A stretch of 64,000 nt of DNA from Coprobacter secundus (GCA_000803105.1 JTDA01000002.1:310001-374000); one strand, 5' to 3'; shown: positions 36,320 through 45,006, numbered from the stretch's first letter. The notes: a model not told the origin generated them from the letters alone. Numbers and translations are program-made.

Positions 36320-37948
36320 TTATCTATCAATATCGGGTACTACATAATCTAAAGAGGCTCCAATAGCTATCAAGTCGGCAATTTTTGCACCTCTTGTCAA
36401 ATGGTCTACAGCTCCTACCAAAGTTAATCCCGGAGACGTGACTTTTAATCGGTATGGGAACTTATCGCCCCGACTTTCAAGATAAACTCCAAAAGCTCCA
36501 CGAGCAGCTTCTACTTGCTGGAAATATCGACCTTCAGGAACTTTAATTACGGGCTTGGTCTTAACAGCATAATCTCCTGCCGGGATATTATCTACCAGCT
36601 GCTCAAGAATATATAATGATTCTTTAATTTCATCCATACGAACCATATAACGTGCAAAGGTATCTCCTTCTGTGCGTAATACTTCCTTAAATTGGACTTT
36701 ATCATAAGCTGCATAAGGAGTACGTTTACGTACATCACATGCCCATCCTGAACCACGACCTGACGGTCCGGTAACATCAAAATTGATAGCATCTTCATAA
36801 GAAAGTATCCCTACCCCCTTCATACGCTGCTGTGCTATGACATTCCCCGTAAATATTTGATGATATTCCTTCAACTTATCAGGCATATAAGCTATAAACT
36901 CTTTTACTTTGCGTTGAAAGTCCGGATGTATATCAGCCATAACTCCACCTATCACATTATAGTTCATAGTCATACGCGCCCCACAAGTTTCTTCAAAAAT
37001 ATCCAAAATCTTCTCCCGATCTCTGAATCCATAGAAAAACGCAGTCAGCCCTCCCAAGTCCATACACATAGTTGCAAAGAAGAGCAAATGAGAAGATATA
37101 CGCATCAGCTCATCCATCATCGTACGAATATAAACAGCACGTTCTGGGACCTCAAGTTGCAACCCCTTCTCAATACAAAGGCACAATGCATGTCGATTAT
37201 TATGAGCTGATAAATAATCTAAACGGTCGGTCATGTGCAATGTCTGTGGATAAGTCATGCTTTCCCATAACTTTTCAATACCACGATGAACATACCCACA
37301 ATGAACGTCAATCTTTTTTATATTTTCACCATTCAATGATGTTTTGAAACGCAAAACCCCATGAGTAGCAGGATGCTGCGGTCCTATATTCACCACATAT
37401 TCATCTTTCTCAAAAAGAATTTTCTCTTTTTCTACAATTGTACCCTCTTCTGTTTCTTCAAGAACAACAGTTTTATCATTTGCCTCTTCATTAGAAACCG
37501 GAATAGGATTTATATCGGGATTAGCATCATAATCTTTACGGAAAGGATATCCTACCCAATCTTCTCTCAAGAAAAGACGACGCATATCAGGATGATTTAT
37601 AAAACGGATACCATAAAAGTCATATACCTCACGCTCATTCAGATTAGCACTCTCCCAAACATCAGAGACACTATACAACAAAGGATTTTCCCTATCGGAA
37701 GTTTCAGTCTTTATGATAACCCAATGATTATATTTCGTAGAATTAAGGTAATAAACCACACCCAACGTTTCACCCCAATCTACACCTATCAACGATGCCA
37801 GATAATCAAATTGTAATTCTGGATCATCATGTAAAAAACGAGCTAAACCATGCCATTTACGCGGTGCAACGGTCACTGTAAGATATTGTCCTTCTTCAAA
37901 AACAGCTTCAGGTAAAAAGCTGGCTATTTTTTCTTGTATTTTTCCCAT
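36320..37948 (-). CDS. nuoCD: NADH-quinone oxidoreductase subunit C/D fusion
   Basis: A 542-residue fusion. Residues about 1-150 are NuoC (ENPLLYSVSDVWESANLNEREVYDF without interruption, then RRLFLREDW), and about 185-542 are NuoD (NIGPQHPATHGVLRF). The NuoD part includes HRGIEKL and the C-terminal DPIDR-like end PDIDR that lines the quinone cavity. A Glu-rich linker joins the halves. CD fusion is normal for Bacteroidota and Enterobacteria. Confidence 0.97.
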   Translation of the reverse strand: MGKIQEKIASFLPEAVFEEGQYLTVTVAPRKWHGLARFLHDDPELQFDYLASLIGVDWGETLGVVYYLNSTKYNHWVIIKTETSDRENPLLYSVSDVWESANLNEREVYDFYGIRFINHPDMRRLFLREDWVGYPFRKDYDANPDINPIPVSNEEANDKTVVLEETEEGTIVEKEKILFEKDEYVVNIGPQHPATHGVLRFKTSLNGENIKKIDVHCGYVHRGIEKLWESMTYPQTLHMTDRLDYLSAHNNRHALCLCIEKGLQLEVPERAVYIRTMMDELMRISSHLLFFATMCMDLGGLTAFFYGFRDREKILDIFEETCGARMTMNYNVIGGVMADIHPDFQRKVKEFIAYMPDKLKEYHQIFTGNVIAQQRMKGVGILSYEDAINFDVTGPSGRGSGWACDVRKRTPYAAYDKVQFKEVLRTEGDTFARYMVRMDEIKESLYILEQLVDNIPAGDYAVKTKPVIKVPEGRYFQQVEAARGAFGVYLESRGDKFPYRLKVTSPGLTLVGAVDHLTRGAKIADLIAIGASLDYVVPDIDR

Positions 37949-37968
37949 GAATCGAACTCGATATTTTT

Positions 37969-38553
37969 TTATTTATCTAACTCTTTTGGCTTCTTTTCTT
38001 GTCGGTTTACATCACCGAAATAACGTTCGGCTTTTACTTTACGCTGCAATTGCATCATTCCATAAAGTAAGGCTTCAGGACGAGGAGGACACCCGGGGAT
38101 ATATACATCTACCGGCAATATTTCACCTACCCCCTTAAGTACATGATACGAATTCTTAAAAGGACCACCTGACACAGCACAACCACCTACTGCAATCACA
38201 TATTTAGGCTCAGCCATTTGGTCATACAACCGTTTAAGCACCGGAGCCATTTTATGCACAATAGTACCAGCCACCATAATAAAGTCTGCCTGACGAGGTG
38301 AAGCACGAGCTACTTCAAAGCCGAAACGGGCCATGTCATAGCGGGCTGCCCCCACTGACATAAACTCAATACCGCAACAGCTGGTTGCAAACGTAAGAGG
38401 CCAAAGCGAATTAGAACGCCCCCAATTGATAAGTTCATCAAGAGATCCCACCACGACATTTGTGCCAGACTCTTGAAGCTGTTTAATAAGCTGTTCAATA
38501 TACTCATTATCTTTGAAGTCTTCATACTTCATTGATTTAATTTTCACTTCCAT
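37969..38553 (-). CDS. nuoB: NADH-quinone oxidoreductase subunit B
   Basis: A 194-residue subunit that carries the terminal cluster N2. Its ligands are in TSCCGIEF, VGGCAVSGGP and YIPGCPPRPE. I chose the ATG at 38553 (MEVKIKSMKYEDF) because it overlaps the nuoA stop codon by 10 bases and matches the usual N terminus. Longer in-frame starts lie deeper in nuoA. Confidence 0.96.
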   Translation of the reverse strand: MEVKIKSMKYEDFKDNEYIEQLIKQLQESGTNVVVGSLDELINWGRSNSLWPLTFATSCCGIEFMSVGAARYDMARFGFEVARASPRQADFIMVAGTIVHKMAPVLKRLYDQMAEPKYVIAVGGCAVSGGPFKNSYHVLKGVGEILPVDVYIPGCPPRPEALLYGMMQLQRKVKAERYFGDVNRQEKKPKELDK

Positions 38554-38894
38554 TCCAGCGCTCCTTTCTTCCATGCATAAGCTAATCCCAATACAAGGAT
38601 TATCATGAAAAATAAAATGTTAATCAGTCCGCTCACTCCTAAATCTCTAACAATAACTGCCCACGGAAACAAAAATACAGTTTCAACATCAAACATTAAG
38701 AAAAGAATGGCAAACAAATAATAACCGACTTTAAATTGCATCCAAGACGTCCCCCGAGTAGGTATACCACACTCATATGCCTCTCCTTTCTGCGGGTTAA
38801 ATGAACGTGGAGATATTAATCCGGCTATCCACAAAGCAGCTGCTACCAAAGCCAGCCCCGTAATAAATACAACAACAAATAATGCAGAATTCAT
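38544..38894 (-). CDS. nuoA: NADH-quinone oxidoreductase subunit A
   Basis: A 116-residue subunit with three membrane helices. The loop between helices 1 and 2 has GEAYECGIPTRGTSW with the conserved Cys (ECG), and helix 2 has FAILFLMFDVETVFLFPWA. It is the first gene of the long minus-strand run. About 108 bases separate it from the next gene upstream; no exact TAnnTTTG box is seen there. Confidence 0.96.
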   Translation of the reverse strand: MNSALFVVVFITGLALVAAALWIAGLISPRSFNPQKGEAYECGIPTRGTSWMQFKVGYYLFAILFLMFDVETVFLFPWAVIVRDLGVSGLINILFFMIILVLGLAYAWKKGALEWK

Positions 38895-39002
38895 ATTTTA
38901 GGTTATAACATATAATTATTAATTGTTTGTTTCTTCAAAATAAAGAGTAGATCATAATAGAATTCGGGTATCTTATCTAAAACTACTCTCTTCATCAGAT
39001 CA

Positions 39003-39410
39003 TCAGACTACAATCTTTTTTAAACCATAAATATAGTAATGGTTCTGATATCTCTGAGAAAAAAGGGGCATTTGCCTATATGCAGACGATACTTTAACGT
39101 ATCTGTTATGAAAAATATTTAAATCAAATTTTTCTCCATATGAGAAAAAAACAACGTCGGAACCCGATATTTCCCTATCAGTATCCGACGGTTGAACATT
39201 TATATTATTAACAGTTAATAAATACGTTGCAAAAGAACCTAACAAAACAATTAAATTTCTACCTGAAGCCTCTCTCTTACTACCTTGTAAACCCTGTTCC
39301 AAGCATTGCTCTTCATCGACTCCGTATGCCCAAGTATTATTTTCACAATGATACATTGTGAAAGTCAAGCAAAACAGCAATATGACGAAAATTCGAAACA
39401 CAGAATTCAT
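39003..39410 (-). CDS. Small secreted hypothetical protein
   Basis: A 135-residue protein I do not recognise. It has an N-terminal hydrophobic segment (VFRIFVILLFCLTFTMYHC), either a signal peptide or a membrane anchor, with Cys22 and Cys36 in the early mature part. A second hydrophobic stretch (NLIVLLGSFATYLLTV, about 52-67) follows. The C-terminal half is polar and Tyr-rich. An exact -7 box stands 20 bases before the ATG, which supports it as a real gene. It lies between the nuoA start and the meaB stop; no functional link is visible. Confidence 0.6.
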   Translation of the reverse strand: MNSVFRIFVILLFCLTFTMYHCENNTWAYGVDEEQCLEQGLQGSKREASGRNLIVLLGSFATYLLTVNNINVQPSDTDREISGSDVVFFSYGEKFDLNIFHNRYVKVSSAYRQMPLFSQRYQNHYYIYGLKKIVV

Positions 39411-39429
39411 AGTTAATCAGTTAGCACGC

Positions 39430-39437
39430 CAAAGTTA
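39430..39437 (-). promoter_or_regulatory. -7 box of the small secreted protein gene
   Basis: The minus strand reads TAACTTTG, matching TAnnTTTG. No -33 element is obvious. Confidence 0.5.
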
Positions 39438-39665
39438 TAAAATATTACTTAATCTCACACTTAATTCGAGCCTTAATATTCCCAAAAAAGAAAATCAGAA
39501 CACAAAATAAGAGGATTCGCACTATGCGACGTCAAAGTAACACAATTAATAAAAGGCACACAAATTATTTGAAAATTAATTTTCCAGAAGAAGCCTTGAA
39601 TTTATGTTTTTTTTCATCAAAATAAAAACAAATAACATTTTGGGGCTCTTCTGTTTCACATAAAT

Positions 39666-40772
39666 TTACTTCTGTTTTGACAGTAAAGAGAAATAATAAT
39701 CCAAAACTTCTTTGGCCGCAATAAAAGAACTTTCTTCCGATTTCAAAACCTTCCGTTCCTTATCAAATAACATTTTTTCAATATCAGGATTTCGATAAAA
39801 GTGCTCTTTCAAACGTTCGTTTATAGTCTCAAACATCCAATATTTTGACTGTTCCTGACGTTTATACTCAAAATATCCACTCTTTTTAACAAAATCGATA
39901 TAATCATCAATCATTTTCCAAACCTCAAAGATGCCTATTTCATAATACCCCGAATAGGTCAAGACTTGAGGTTGCCAACCAGAAAGTGTCGGAGGAAATA
40001 GATGCAAAGCATTTCTAAACTGTGCCTGAGCCAATTTTGCCCTTTCTATATTATCCCCATCGGCTTTATTGATTACGATACCATCGGCCATTTCCATAAT
40101 TCCTCTCTTTATTCCTTGTAATTCATCGCCCGTTCCAGCCAACTGTATCAATAAGAAGAAATCTACCATAGAATGAACAGCTGTCTCTGACTGTCCAACT
40201 CCCACCGTTTCTACAAATATCGTATCAAAACCTGCTGCTTCACATAATACAATAGTTTCCCGGGTCTTACGAGCCACTCCTCCTAAAGAACCCGCCGAAG
40301 GCGAAGGACGAATAAAAACATCATTCTGCACAGATAATTTCTCCATACGGGTTTTGTCCCCTAATATACTTCCTTTCGAACGCTCACTACTCGGGTCTAT
40401 TGCAAGCACAGCTAACTTATGTCCCTGTTTTAATACATGAAGTCCAAACACATCTATTGATGTACTTTTACCCGCCCCAGGAACTCCTGTTATACCAATG
40501 CGAACAGATTGCCCCGAATAAGGCAAACATTTTGCTATAACCTCCTGAGCTAATATCTGATGCTCATATAAATTACTTTCGACAAGAGTAACGGCCTGAC
40601 TTAATATAGAAATATCTCCCTTTAATATACCTTCAACATATTCGTCAGACGTATAATGACGACGTTTTACCGTTCGTATTCTTTTCAAATAAGGATTGAC
40701 TGTAGGAGGTTGCTCAATTCCTTTATTAACAGCCAATCCGGCATATTGCTTATCATTCTCAATATGTTCCAT
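39666..40772 (-). CDS. meaB: MeaB/ArgK-type G-protein chaperone of methylmalonyl-CoA mutase
   Basis: A 368-residue P-loop GTPase. The Walker A is GVPGAGKS (96-103). Other family blocks are VLAIDPSSERSKGSILGDKTRM, FIRPSPSAGSLGG, ETVGVGQSE (switch region), and VINKADGD (base recognition). MeaB guards and reloads the B12-dependent methylmalonyl-CoA mutase, which Bacteroidales use in the succinate-propionate pathway. The mutase genes are not in the window. It follows the larger DUF1573 gene by 23 bases, so it is probably the last gene of that operon. Confidence 0.93.
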   Translation of the reverse strand: MEHIENDKQYAGLAVNKGIEQPPTVNPYLKRIRTVKRRHYTSDEYVEGILKGDISILSQAVTLVESNLYEHQILAQEVIAKCLPYSGQSVRIGITGVPGAGKSTSIDVFGLHVLKQGHKLAVLAIDPSSERSKGSILGDKTRMEKLSVQNDVFIRPSPSAGSLGGVARKTRETIVLCEAAGFDTIFVETVGVGQSETAVHSMVDFFLLIQLAGTGDELQGIKRGIMEMADGIVINKADGDNIERAKLAQAQFRNALHLFPPTLSGWQPQVLTYSGYYEIGIFEVWKMIDDYIDFVKKSGYFEYKRQEQSKYWMFETINERLKEHFYRNPDIEKMLFDKERKVLKSEESSFIAAKEVLDYYFSLLSKQK

Positions 40773-40795
40773 ATTACAATTTTAAGAAATAAACG

Positions 40796-41884
40796 TCATT
40801 CGAATCGCGCAAATACAGGAATAGATAGTGTTGGATGATCAGGATCATTCGTAATAATAAAAATACGATGATTTAAAACTTTACTTTTAGTTTTAGCCGG
40901 ATAAACAGTTATTTTAAGGTCAACAGCTTTCCCAGATTGAACACTCATACGAGAAACTTCTGCAGTAACAACATTTGATTCATTACTTACTTTCCGTATC
41001 TGAAGATTCGTTTTCCCGTCATTTTGTATTTTTATTATTTTCTCAACAGGGGTAGTTCCTTGAACTTTTTCAAAATCGATACGGTTCTCACTTAATAACG
41101 CTTTCGGAGCTCTTTCTTTTTGCTCTGAAGACATCTTACTATAGTCCTCTCTTATATCTGCAGAAACAGAGATTGTATTCCCAGGAATTATGTTAGGTTC
41201 TCCCGGAAATCTAATATAAAATTCATCTCTACGTATTCCCCAATCCTTAGCTTTAGAGGCGTTATAAGTAACCTCAATAAGTCCAATCTGACCTGGTGCA
41301 ACACTCTCCGGAATCTGTTTTACCGAAAGATGCCGAGGAACTCGGTCAAACGATAAAGTAAGAGGAGAACGTGAATTATTTACAAACTCAACAGAAAGTT
41401 TTTTAGGGTCATCGGTATAAACTTCAAAAAAAGGTAAATGCCTTACTTTCAATGCTATTCTTCCCATAGCATAAGCAAATTCAGGGTGTTCCTTTTTCTC
41501 TTCAGGAATTACGATACCTTTAATATATAATGTTGTTTTAGAGGGCTCTGTATTACTGTATATATACACATTTTTACGGAATGCGCCCGGACGGCCTTTA
41601 GGATTAAAAGTTACTGTTATCTCTGCTGATTTACCCGGAGCCACAGGTTCTTTGGGGAATACTGGCCGAGTACATCCACATGAAGCCGAAGCATTTGTTA
41701 TCAGTAGCGGGGCATTACCTGTATTTGTAAAAGTAAATGTACAAGTTACCATTCCTAAACTTTCAGCGAAACTTCCAAAATCGTGTTCTTCTTTTTCAAA
41801 TGTTATTGCAGGCTTCCCCTCGGCCAATACCAACATCGGCCAAAACAATACAGCAAACAATAAAACACTTCCTGTACGTTTCAT
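40796..41884 (-). CDS. Three-segment DUF1573 secreted protein
   Basis: A 362-residue secreted protein from the ATG preceded by AGGAAA (start MKRTGSVLL). A signal peptide ends near VLAEGK. A DUF1573 (ASPM/SPD-2/Hydin-like Ig) domain occupies about 28-128, with ITNASASCGCTRP and GRPGAFRKNVYIYSN. Two further Ig-like segments follow, at about 150-245 and 265-362, the last again DUF1573-like (FIITNDPDHPTLSIPV). Such domains are common in Bacteroidota periplasmic or surface proteins of unknown function. The N-terminal domain is clearly related to the gene just upstream, so a tandem duplication is likely. Confidence 0.85.
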   Translation of the reverse strand: MKRTGSVLLFAVLFWPMLVLAEGKPAITFEKEEHDFGSFAESLGMVTCTFTFTNTGNAPLLITNASASCGCTRPVFPKEPVAPGKSAEITVTFNPKGRPGAFRKNVYIYSNTEPSKTTLYIKGIVIPEEKKEHPEFAYAMGRIALKVRHLPFFEVYTDDPKKLSVEFVNNSRSPLTLSFDRVPRHLSVKQIPESVAPGQIGLIEVTYNASKAKDWGIRRDEFYIRFPGEPNIIPGNTISVSADIREDYSKMSSEQKERAPKALLSENRIDFEKVQGTTPVEKIIKIQNDGKTNLQIRKVSNESNVVTAEVSRMSVQSGKAVDLKITVYPAKTKSKVLNHRIFIITNDPDHPTLSIPVFARFE

Positions 41885-41905
41885 ATTTTTCCTGTTGATC
41901 ATTAA

Positions 41906-42301
41906 TTATTTCTTTTTACTTTCAGGAATAACTGTTCCTTTAATCAATAAAGTATATTTCTCTGGATTAGCATTTGTATATATATACACATTCTTTTGAA
42001 AAGCTCCCGGACGGCCTTTAGCATGATAAGTCACTCTTATCTCTCCAGTTTTACCCGGAGCTATAGGAGCTTCGGGATATTCAGGTTTAGTGCATCCGCA
42101 TGAAGCCGAAGCCCGAGTAATAATCAACGGAACCTTTCCTGTATTCTTAAAAACAAATTTACAAGTCGCATCTCCATCAACTTCAGCTATATTCCCAAAA
42201 TTAAAAACGGTTTCACTGAATTCTACCTTCGCTGTCTTTTGAGCAAAAACCGAAGTGGTACTTATCATGACCATAATCAGAAATAATATTGACTTTTTCA
42301 T
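41906..42301 (-). CDS. Single-domain DUF1573 secreted protein
   Basis: A 131-residue protein: signal peptide (MKKSILFLIMVMISTTSVFA) plus one DUF1573 Ig-like domain. It shares ASASCGCTKP, GRPGAFQKNVYIYTN and LIKGTVIPE with the N-terminal domain of the next gene. I chose the ATG at 42301 because a -7 box lies just upstream and the signal peptide then starts with MKK. It is 21 bp before the larger DUF1573 gene. The function is unknown; a role in envelope assembly is a guess. Confidence 0.85.
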   Translation of the reverse strand: MKKSILFLIMVMISTTSVFAQKTAKVEFSETVFNFGNIAEVDGDATCKFVFKNTGKVPLIITRASASCGCTKPEYPEAPIAPGKTGEIRVTYHAKGRPGAFQKNVYIYTNANPEKYTLLIKGTVIPESKKK

Positions 42302-42331
42302 AAATAACTTTTTTATGATTTCAACTGAAAA

Positions 42332-42339
42332 CAAAAATA
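42332..42339 (-). promoter_or_regulatory. -7 box of the DUF1573-meaB operon
   Basis: The minus strand reads TATTTTTG, matching TAnnTTTG. It implies a leader of about 24 bases to the ATG at 42301 and rules out the longer in-frame start. Confidence 0.5.
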
Positions 42340-42442
42340 CAAATTTTTATATCTTAAACCACCCTATCTTTACAAAGTTTATCACAAATAAAACTTTTAT
42401 GTGAAACAATCCTTCTTCTATAGCCATCATTACATCTAATAG

Positions 42443-42485
42443 AAAACGGTTTACTCTTTGTTAGTTAAATTCATCGAGTAAACCG
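42443..42485 (-). terminator. Terminator after the lipocalin-like gene
   Basis: A perfect 10-bp stem CGGTTTACTC/GAGTAAACCG encloses a 19-base loop and is followed on the minus strand by TTTTCT. It begins about 20 bases past the stop codon. Confidence 0.7.
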
Positions 42486-42504
42486 CAAAAAAAATGTTAT
42501 ATAT

Positions 42505-42930
42505 TTACTTTTCTTTTCTCTTTTGAACTTGAGGAGTTATTCGTTCTTTAATAACCTTAGCATTCATATACATAAACGTTACACGAGGACTCGATTCCTT
42601 ACTTACTACCCGCAAAGTATCATCATTTAATTTTAATATTCTTTCTATAGTTTCATATTCTTCTTTCTCTCCAGTCTCATCAGTCATAAAACCTTTTATA
42701 ATTAAGGCTCCATCTTTAATTTCCCATGACTTTAAATCTAAAGAAGGGACATTCACAGCTTCACATCTACCCCCTTTTTTAAAAGTAAAACCTTTTAATT
42801 CCCCACTATATTCATAGGTATATGGATTGCACCAAGTTCCTATTAATTTCTTCTCCATCTCCTTTTGCGGATTACGGCCATAAGAAAAAACACTTGACAC
42901 CAGTAGAATAACAACGAATACATTTTTCAT
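42505..42930 (-). CDS. Small secreted lipocalin-like protein
   Basis: A 141-residue protein with a signal peptide (MKNVFVVILLVSSVFSYG). The mature part starts with a KKLIGTWCNPYTY pattern typical of lipocalin-like domains and continues as short beta strands (GFTFKKGGRCEAV, SWEIKDGALIIKG, ILKLNDDTLRVVS). The C terminus is basic. Proteins of this kind are common and uncharacterised in Bacteroidales. The frame starts eight codons earlier, but the chosen ATG gives a normal signal peptide. The fold assignment is moderate and the ligand unknown. Confidence 0.7.
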   Translation of the reverse strand: MKNVFVVILLVSSVFSYGRNPQKEMEKKLIGTWCNPYTYEYSGELKGFTFKKGGRCEAVNVPSLDLKSWEIKDGALIIKGFMTDETGEKEEYETIERILKLNDDTLRVVSKESSPRVTFMYMNAKVIKERITPQVQKRKEK

Positions 42931-43101
42931 AGTTCTATTTTTTAATAAATTCACATTTTAGGATTATTAATTGCGTGCGAAATTAACAATGATAATTTAC
43001 ATTCGAAAACTTTTATCTTTTTCTTTTTTTGCAAAAAAAAGAATATTTATTAAATATAATATTTTAGTTATTGAACCCTGATTTATCGCAATTTTTTAAT
43101 G

Positions 43102-43109
43102 TATATTTG
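43102..43109 (+). promoter_or_regulatory. -7 box of the membrane MutS-like gene
   Basis: TATATTTG matches TAnnTTTG. It predicts a transcript start near 43115, only about 20 bases before the GTG start. Confidence 0.55.
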
Positions 43110-43135
43110 TACTTTCACCATAAAAATGAATTCTT

Positions 43136-44938
43136 GTGATTACACCTGAAAATTATTATCATTCGATACTCCGCGATACGAATATACAATTAAATAAAAC
43201 ACAGAAAAAGATATACAGTATCGGAACCCTCCGGCTACTTATTGTCTTAATAACCTTGGGTCTATTATATTTTTTATGGGATTCTCCTCTTTATATCCTT
43301 ATCCCTATTTGCCTATTCGGTATCATACTATTTCTCATATTATTAAAAGTACACAATCGATTTTTTATAAAAAAAAGCCTCCAAGAGGCTCGTATATCAA
43401 TCGCCAAAAAAGAACTCCAACTTTTACAATATCAATTCGATGAAACTGATGAAGGAAACGAATTTATAAATACGGAACATGATTTCAGTAATGACTTAGA
43501 TTTATTCGGCCATAAATCTCTTTTCTCATATATCAATCGCAGTGCATCTTTGTTAGGAAGAAACCGACTGGCTGAAATATTACAAAAGCCTTTAAAAGAT
43601 ACACATTATATTTTGAAGCGACAAAAAGCTATTGAAGAATTATCTAAACTGACAGAATTACGAATCGATTTTCTCGCACATGGGTTAACTTCAAATGAAA
43701 AAAAATCAGATATAAATACTATCCGCAACACAGCATCTTTAAAAAATGTAATTCCGGCAAAATATATACAAATATGTAGTCTATATATTATTCCCGTATT
43801 ATTCACGATATTACTTCTATTATGGATAGCCGGAATATCTACTGGTACATGGATTTTGTATTTATTCATTATTTGTTTCACCTACGCAACTATTAAAAGT
43901 AAAAAAGTTTCTACATTACAAAAACAATTGAACGAAGGGCTACAGTCCTTAAATTCATATACCAAACTTATCGAATCATTAGAGAAAACTCAGTTTAAAA
44001 GTCAACTCTTACAAGAGCTTAAACAAGAAATCAATATTGATGGTACGCCTGTTTCTGAACGAATAAAAAGATTGGCCAAACTTCTCGGCAATCTCGACCA
44101 ACGATATAATGCTATCGGTTTTGCTATACTTAATGGTTTTTTACTCTGGGATTTCAGACAATTAACAGCAATAGGAAAATGGCTTGATGAAAACGCAGGA
44201 CAATTGGATCAATGGCTCTCTGCTTTAGCAGAATTCGATGCCATAAGTTCTTTAGCAACCTTTCATTATAATCATTCCAATTATACATTTCCAGAACTTA
44301 TTGAAGACGATCATCCCGTACTGTCAGCTGTTAATATGGGGCATCCTCTAATTCCTCCGACACGTTGTATTCTAAACGATATTGACATGCCACTGAGACC
44401 CTCCTTTCTAGTAATTACAGGAGCTAATATGGCAGGAAAAAGCACGTATCTTCGGACTATAGGAATCAACCATGTTTTAGCTTGCATCGGGGCTCCTGTA
44501 TGCGCTGAAAAAATGAGAATTACTCCTTGTACTCTATTTACAAGTTTGCGTACCACAGATTCTCTCAAAGACCAAGAATCATATTTTTTTGCAGAACTTA
44601 AACGATTGAAAGTTGTCATCGACCGACTCAAAACGAGAGAAAAAATATTTATTATTCTAGATGAGATTTTGAAAGGAACAAACTCTGTTGATAAACAGAA
44701 AGGTTCTTTAGCGTTAGTCGAACAGCTAATTGAATTAAATGCTTCCGGAGTCATAGCAACTCATGACCTGTTACTCGGAGAGTTGGCAAACTCATATCCC
44801 GATATAATACGAAATTTCCGTTTTGAAGCAGACATTACAAATGACGAGCTTTCGTTTTCTTATCGTCTACAACCAGGTATTGCACAAAATATGAATGCTT
44901 ATTTCCTTATGCGAAAAATGGGAATTATCAAAAAATAA
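43136..44938 (+). CDS. Membrane-anchored MutS-family ATPase
   Basis: A 600-residue protein. Two membrane helices lie near the N terminus (about 32-70), and another hydrophobic pair is at about 210-250. A MutS core-like helical region follows and then a MutS ATPase domain with Walker A GANMAGKST (429-437) and Walker B IFIILDEILKGTN. It ends with the MutS-like ATHDLLLGELA and AQNMNAYFLMRKMGI blocks. It lacks the mismatch-recognition domain I of MutS, so mismatch repair is unlikely. Membrane-bound MutS relatives of unknown role are known in Bacteroidota. The only usable start is GTG at 43136, because an in-frame TGA lies three codons upstream. Confidence 0.87.
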   Translation: MITPENYYHSILRDTNIQLNKTQKKIYSIGTLRLLIVLITLGLLYFLWDSPLYILIPICLFGIILFLILLKVHNRFFIKKSLQEARISIAKKELQLLQYQFDETDEGNEFINTEHDFSNDLDLFGHKSLFSYINRSASLLGRNRLAEILQKPLKDTHYILKRQKAIEELSKLTELRIDFLAHGLTSNEKKSDINTIRNTASLKNVIPAKYIQICSLYIIPVLFTILLLLWIAGISTGTWILYLFIICFTYATIKSKKVSTLQKQLNEGLQSLNSYTKLIESLEKTQFKSQLLQELKQEINIDGTPVSERIKRLAKLLGNLDQRYNAIGFAILNGFLLWDFRQLTAIGKWLDENAGQLDQWLSALAEFDAISSLATFHYNHSNYTFPELIEDDHPVLSAVNMGHPLIPPTRCILNDIDMPLRPSFLVITGANMAGKSTYLRTIGINHVLACIGAPVCAEKMRITPCTLFTSLRTTDSLKDQESYFFAELKRLKVVIDRLKTREKIFIILDEILKGTNSVDKQKGSLALVEQLIELNASGVIATHDLLLGELANSYPDIIRNFRFEADITNDELSFSYRLQPGIAQNMNAYFLMRKMGIIKK

Positions 44939-45006
44939 AGAATCTTTTGCCGCTAAAAAACTATTCAAATTTCCTTATAAAAATATGGGGTATTCATAAT
45001 TAATTG

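Noticed and set aside
37361..37816. 151-codon open frame on the plus strand
   Set aside because: It is antisense to the intact nuoCD gene, has no family features and no promoter box, and its composition is that of a shadow frame.
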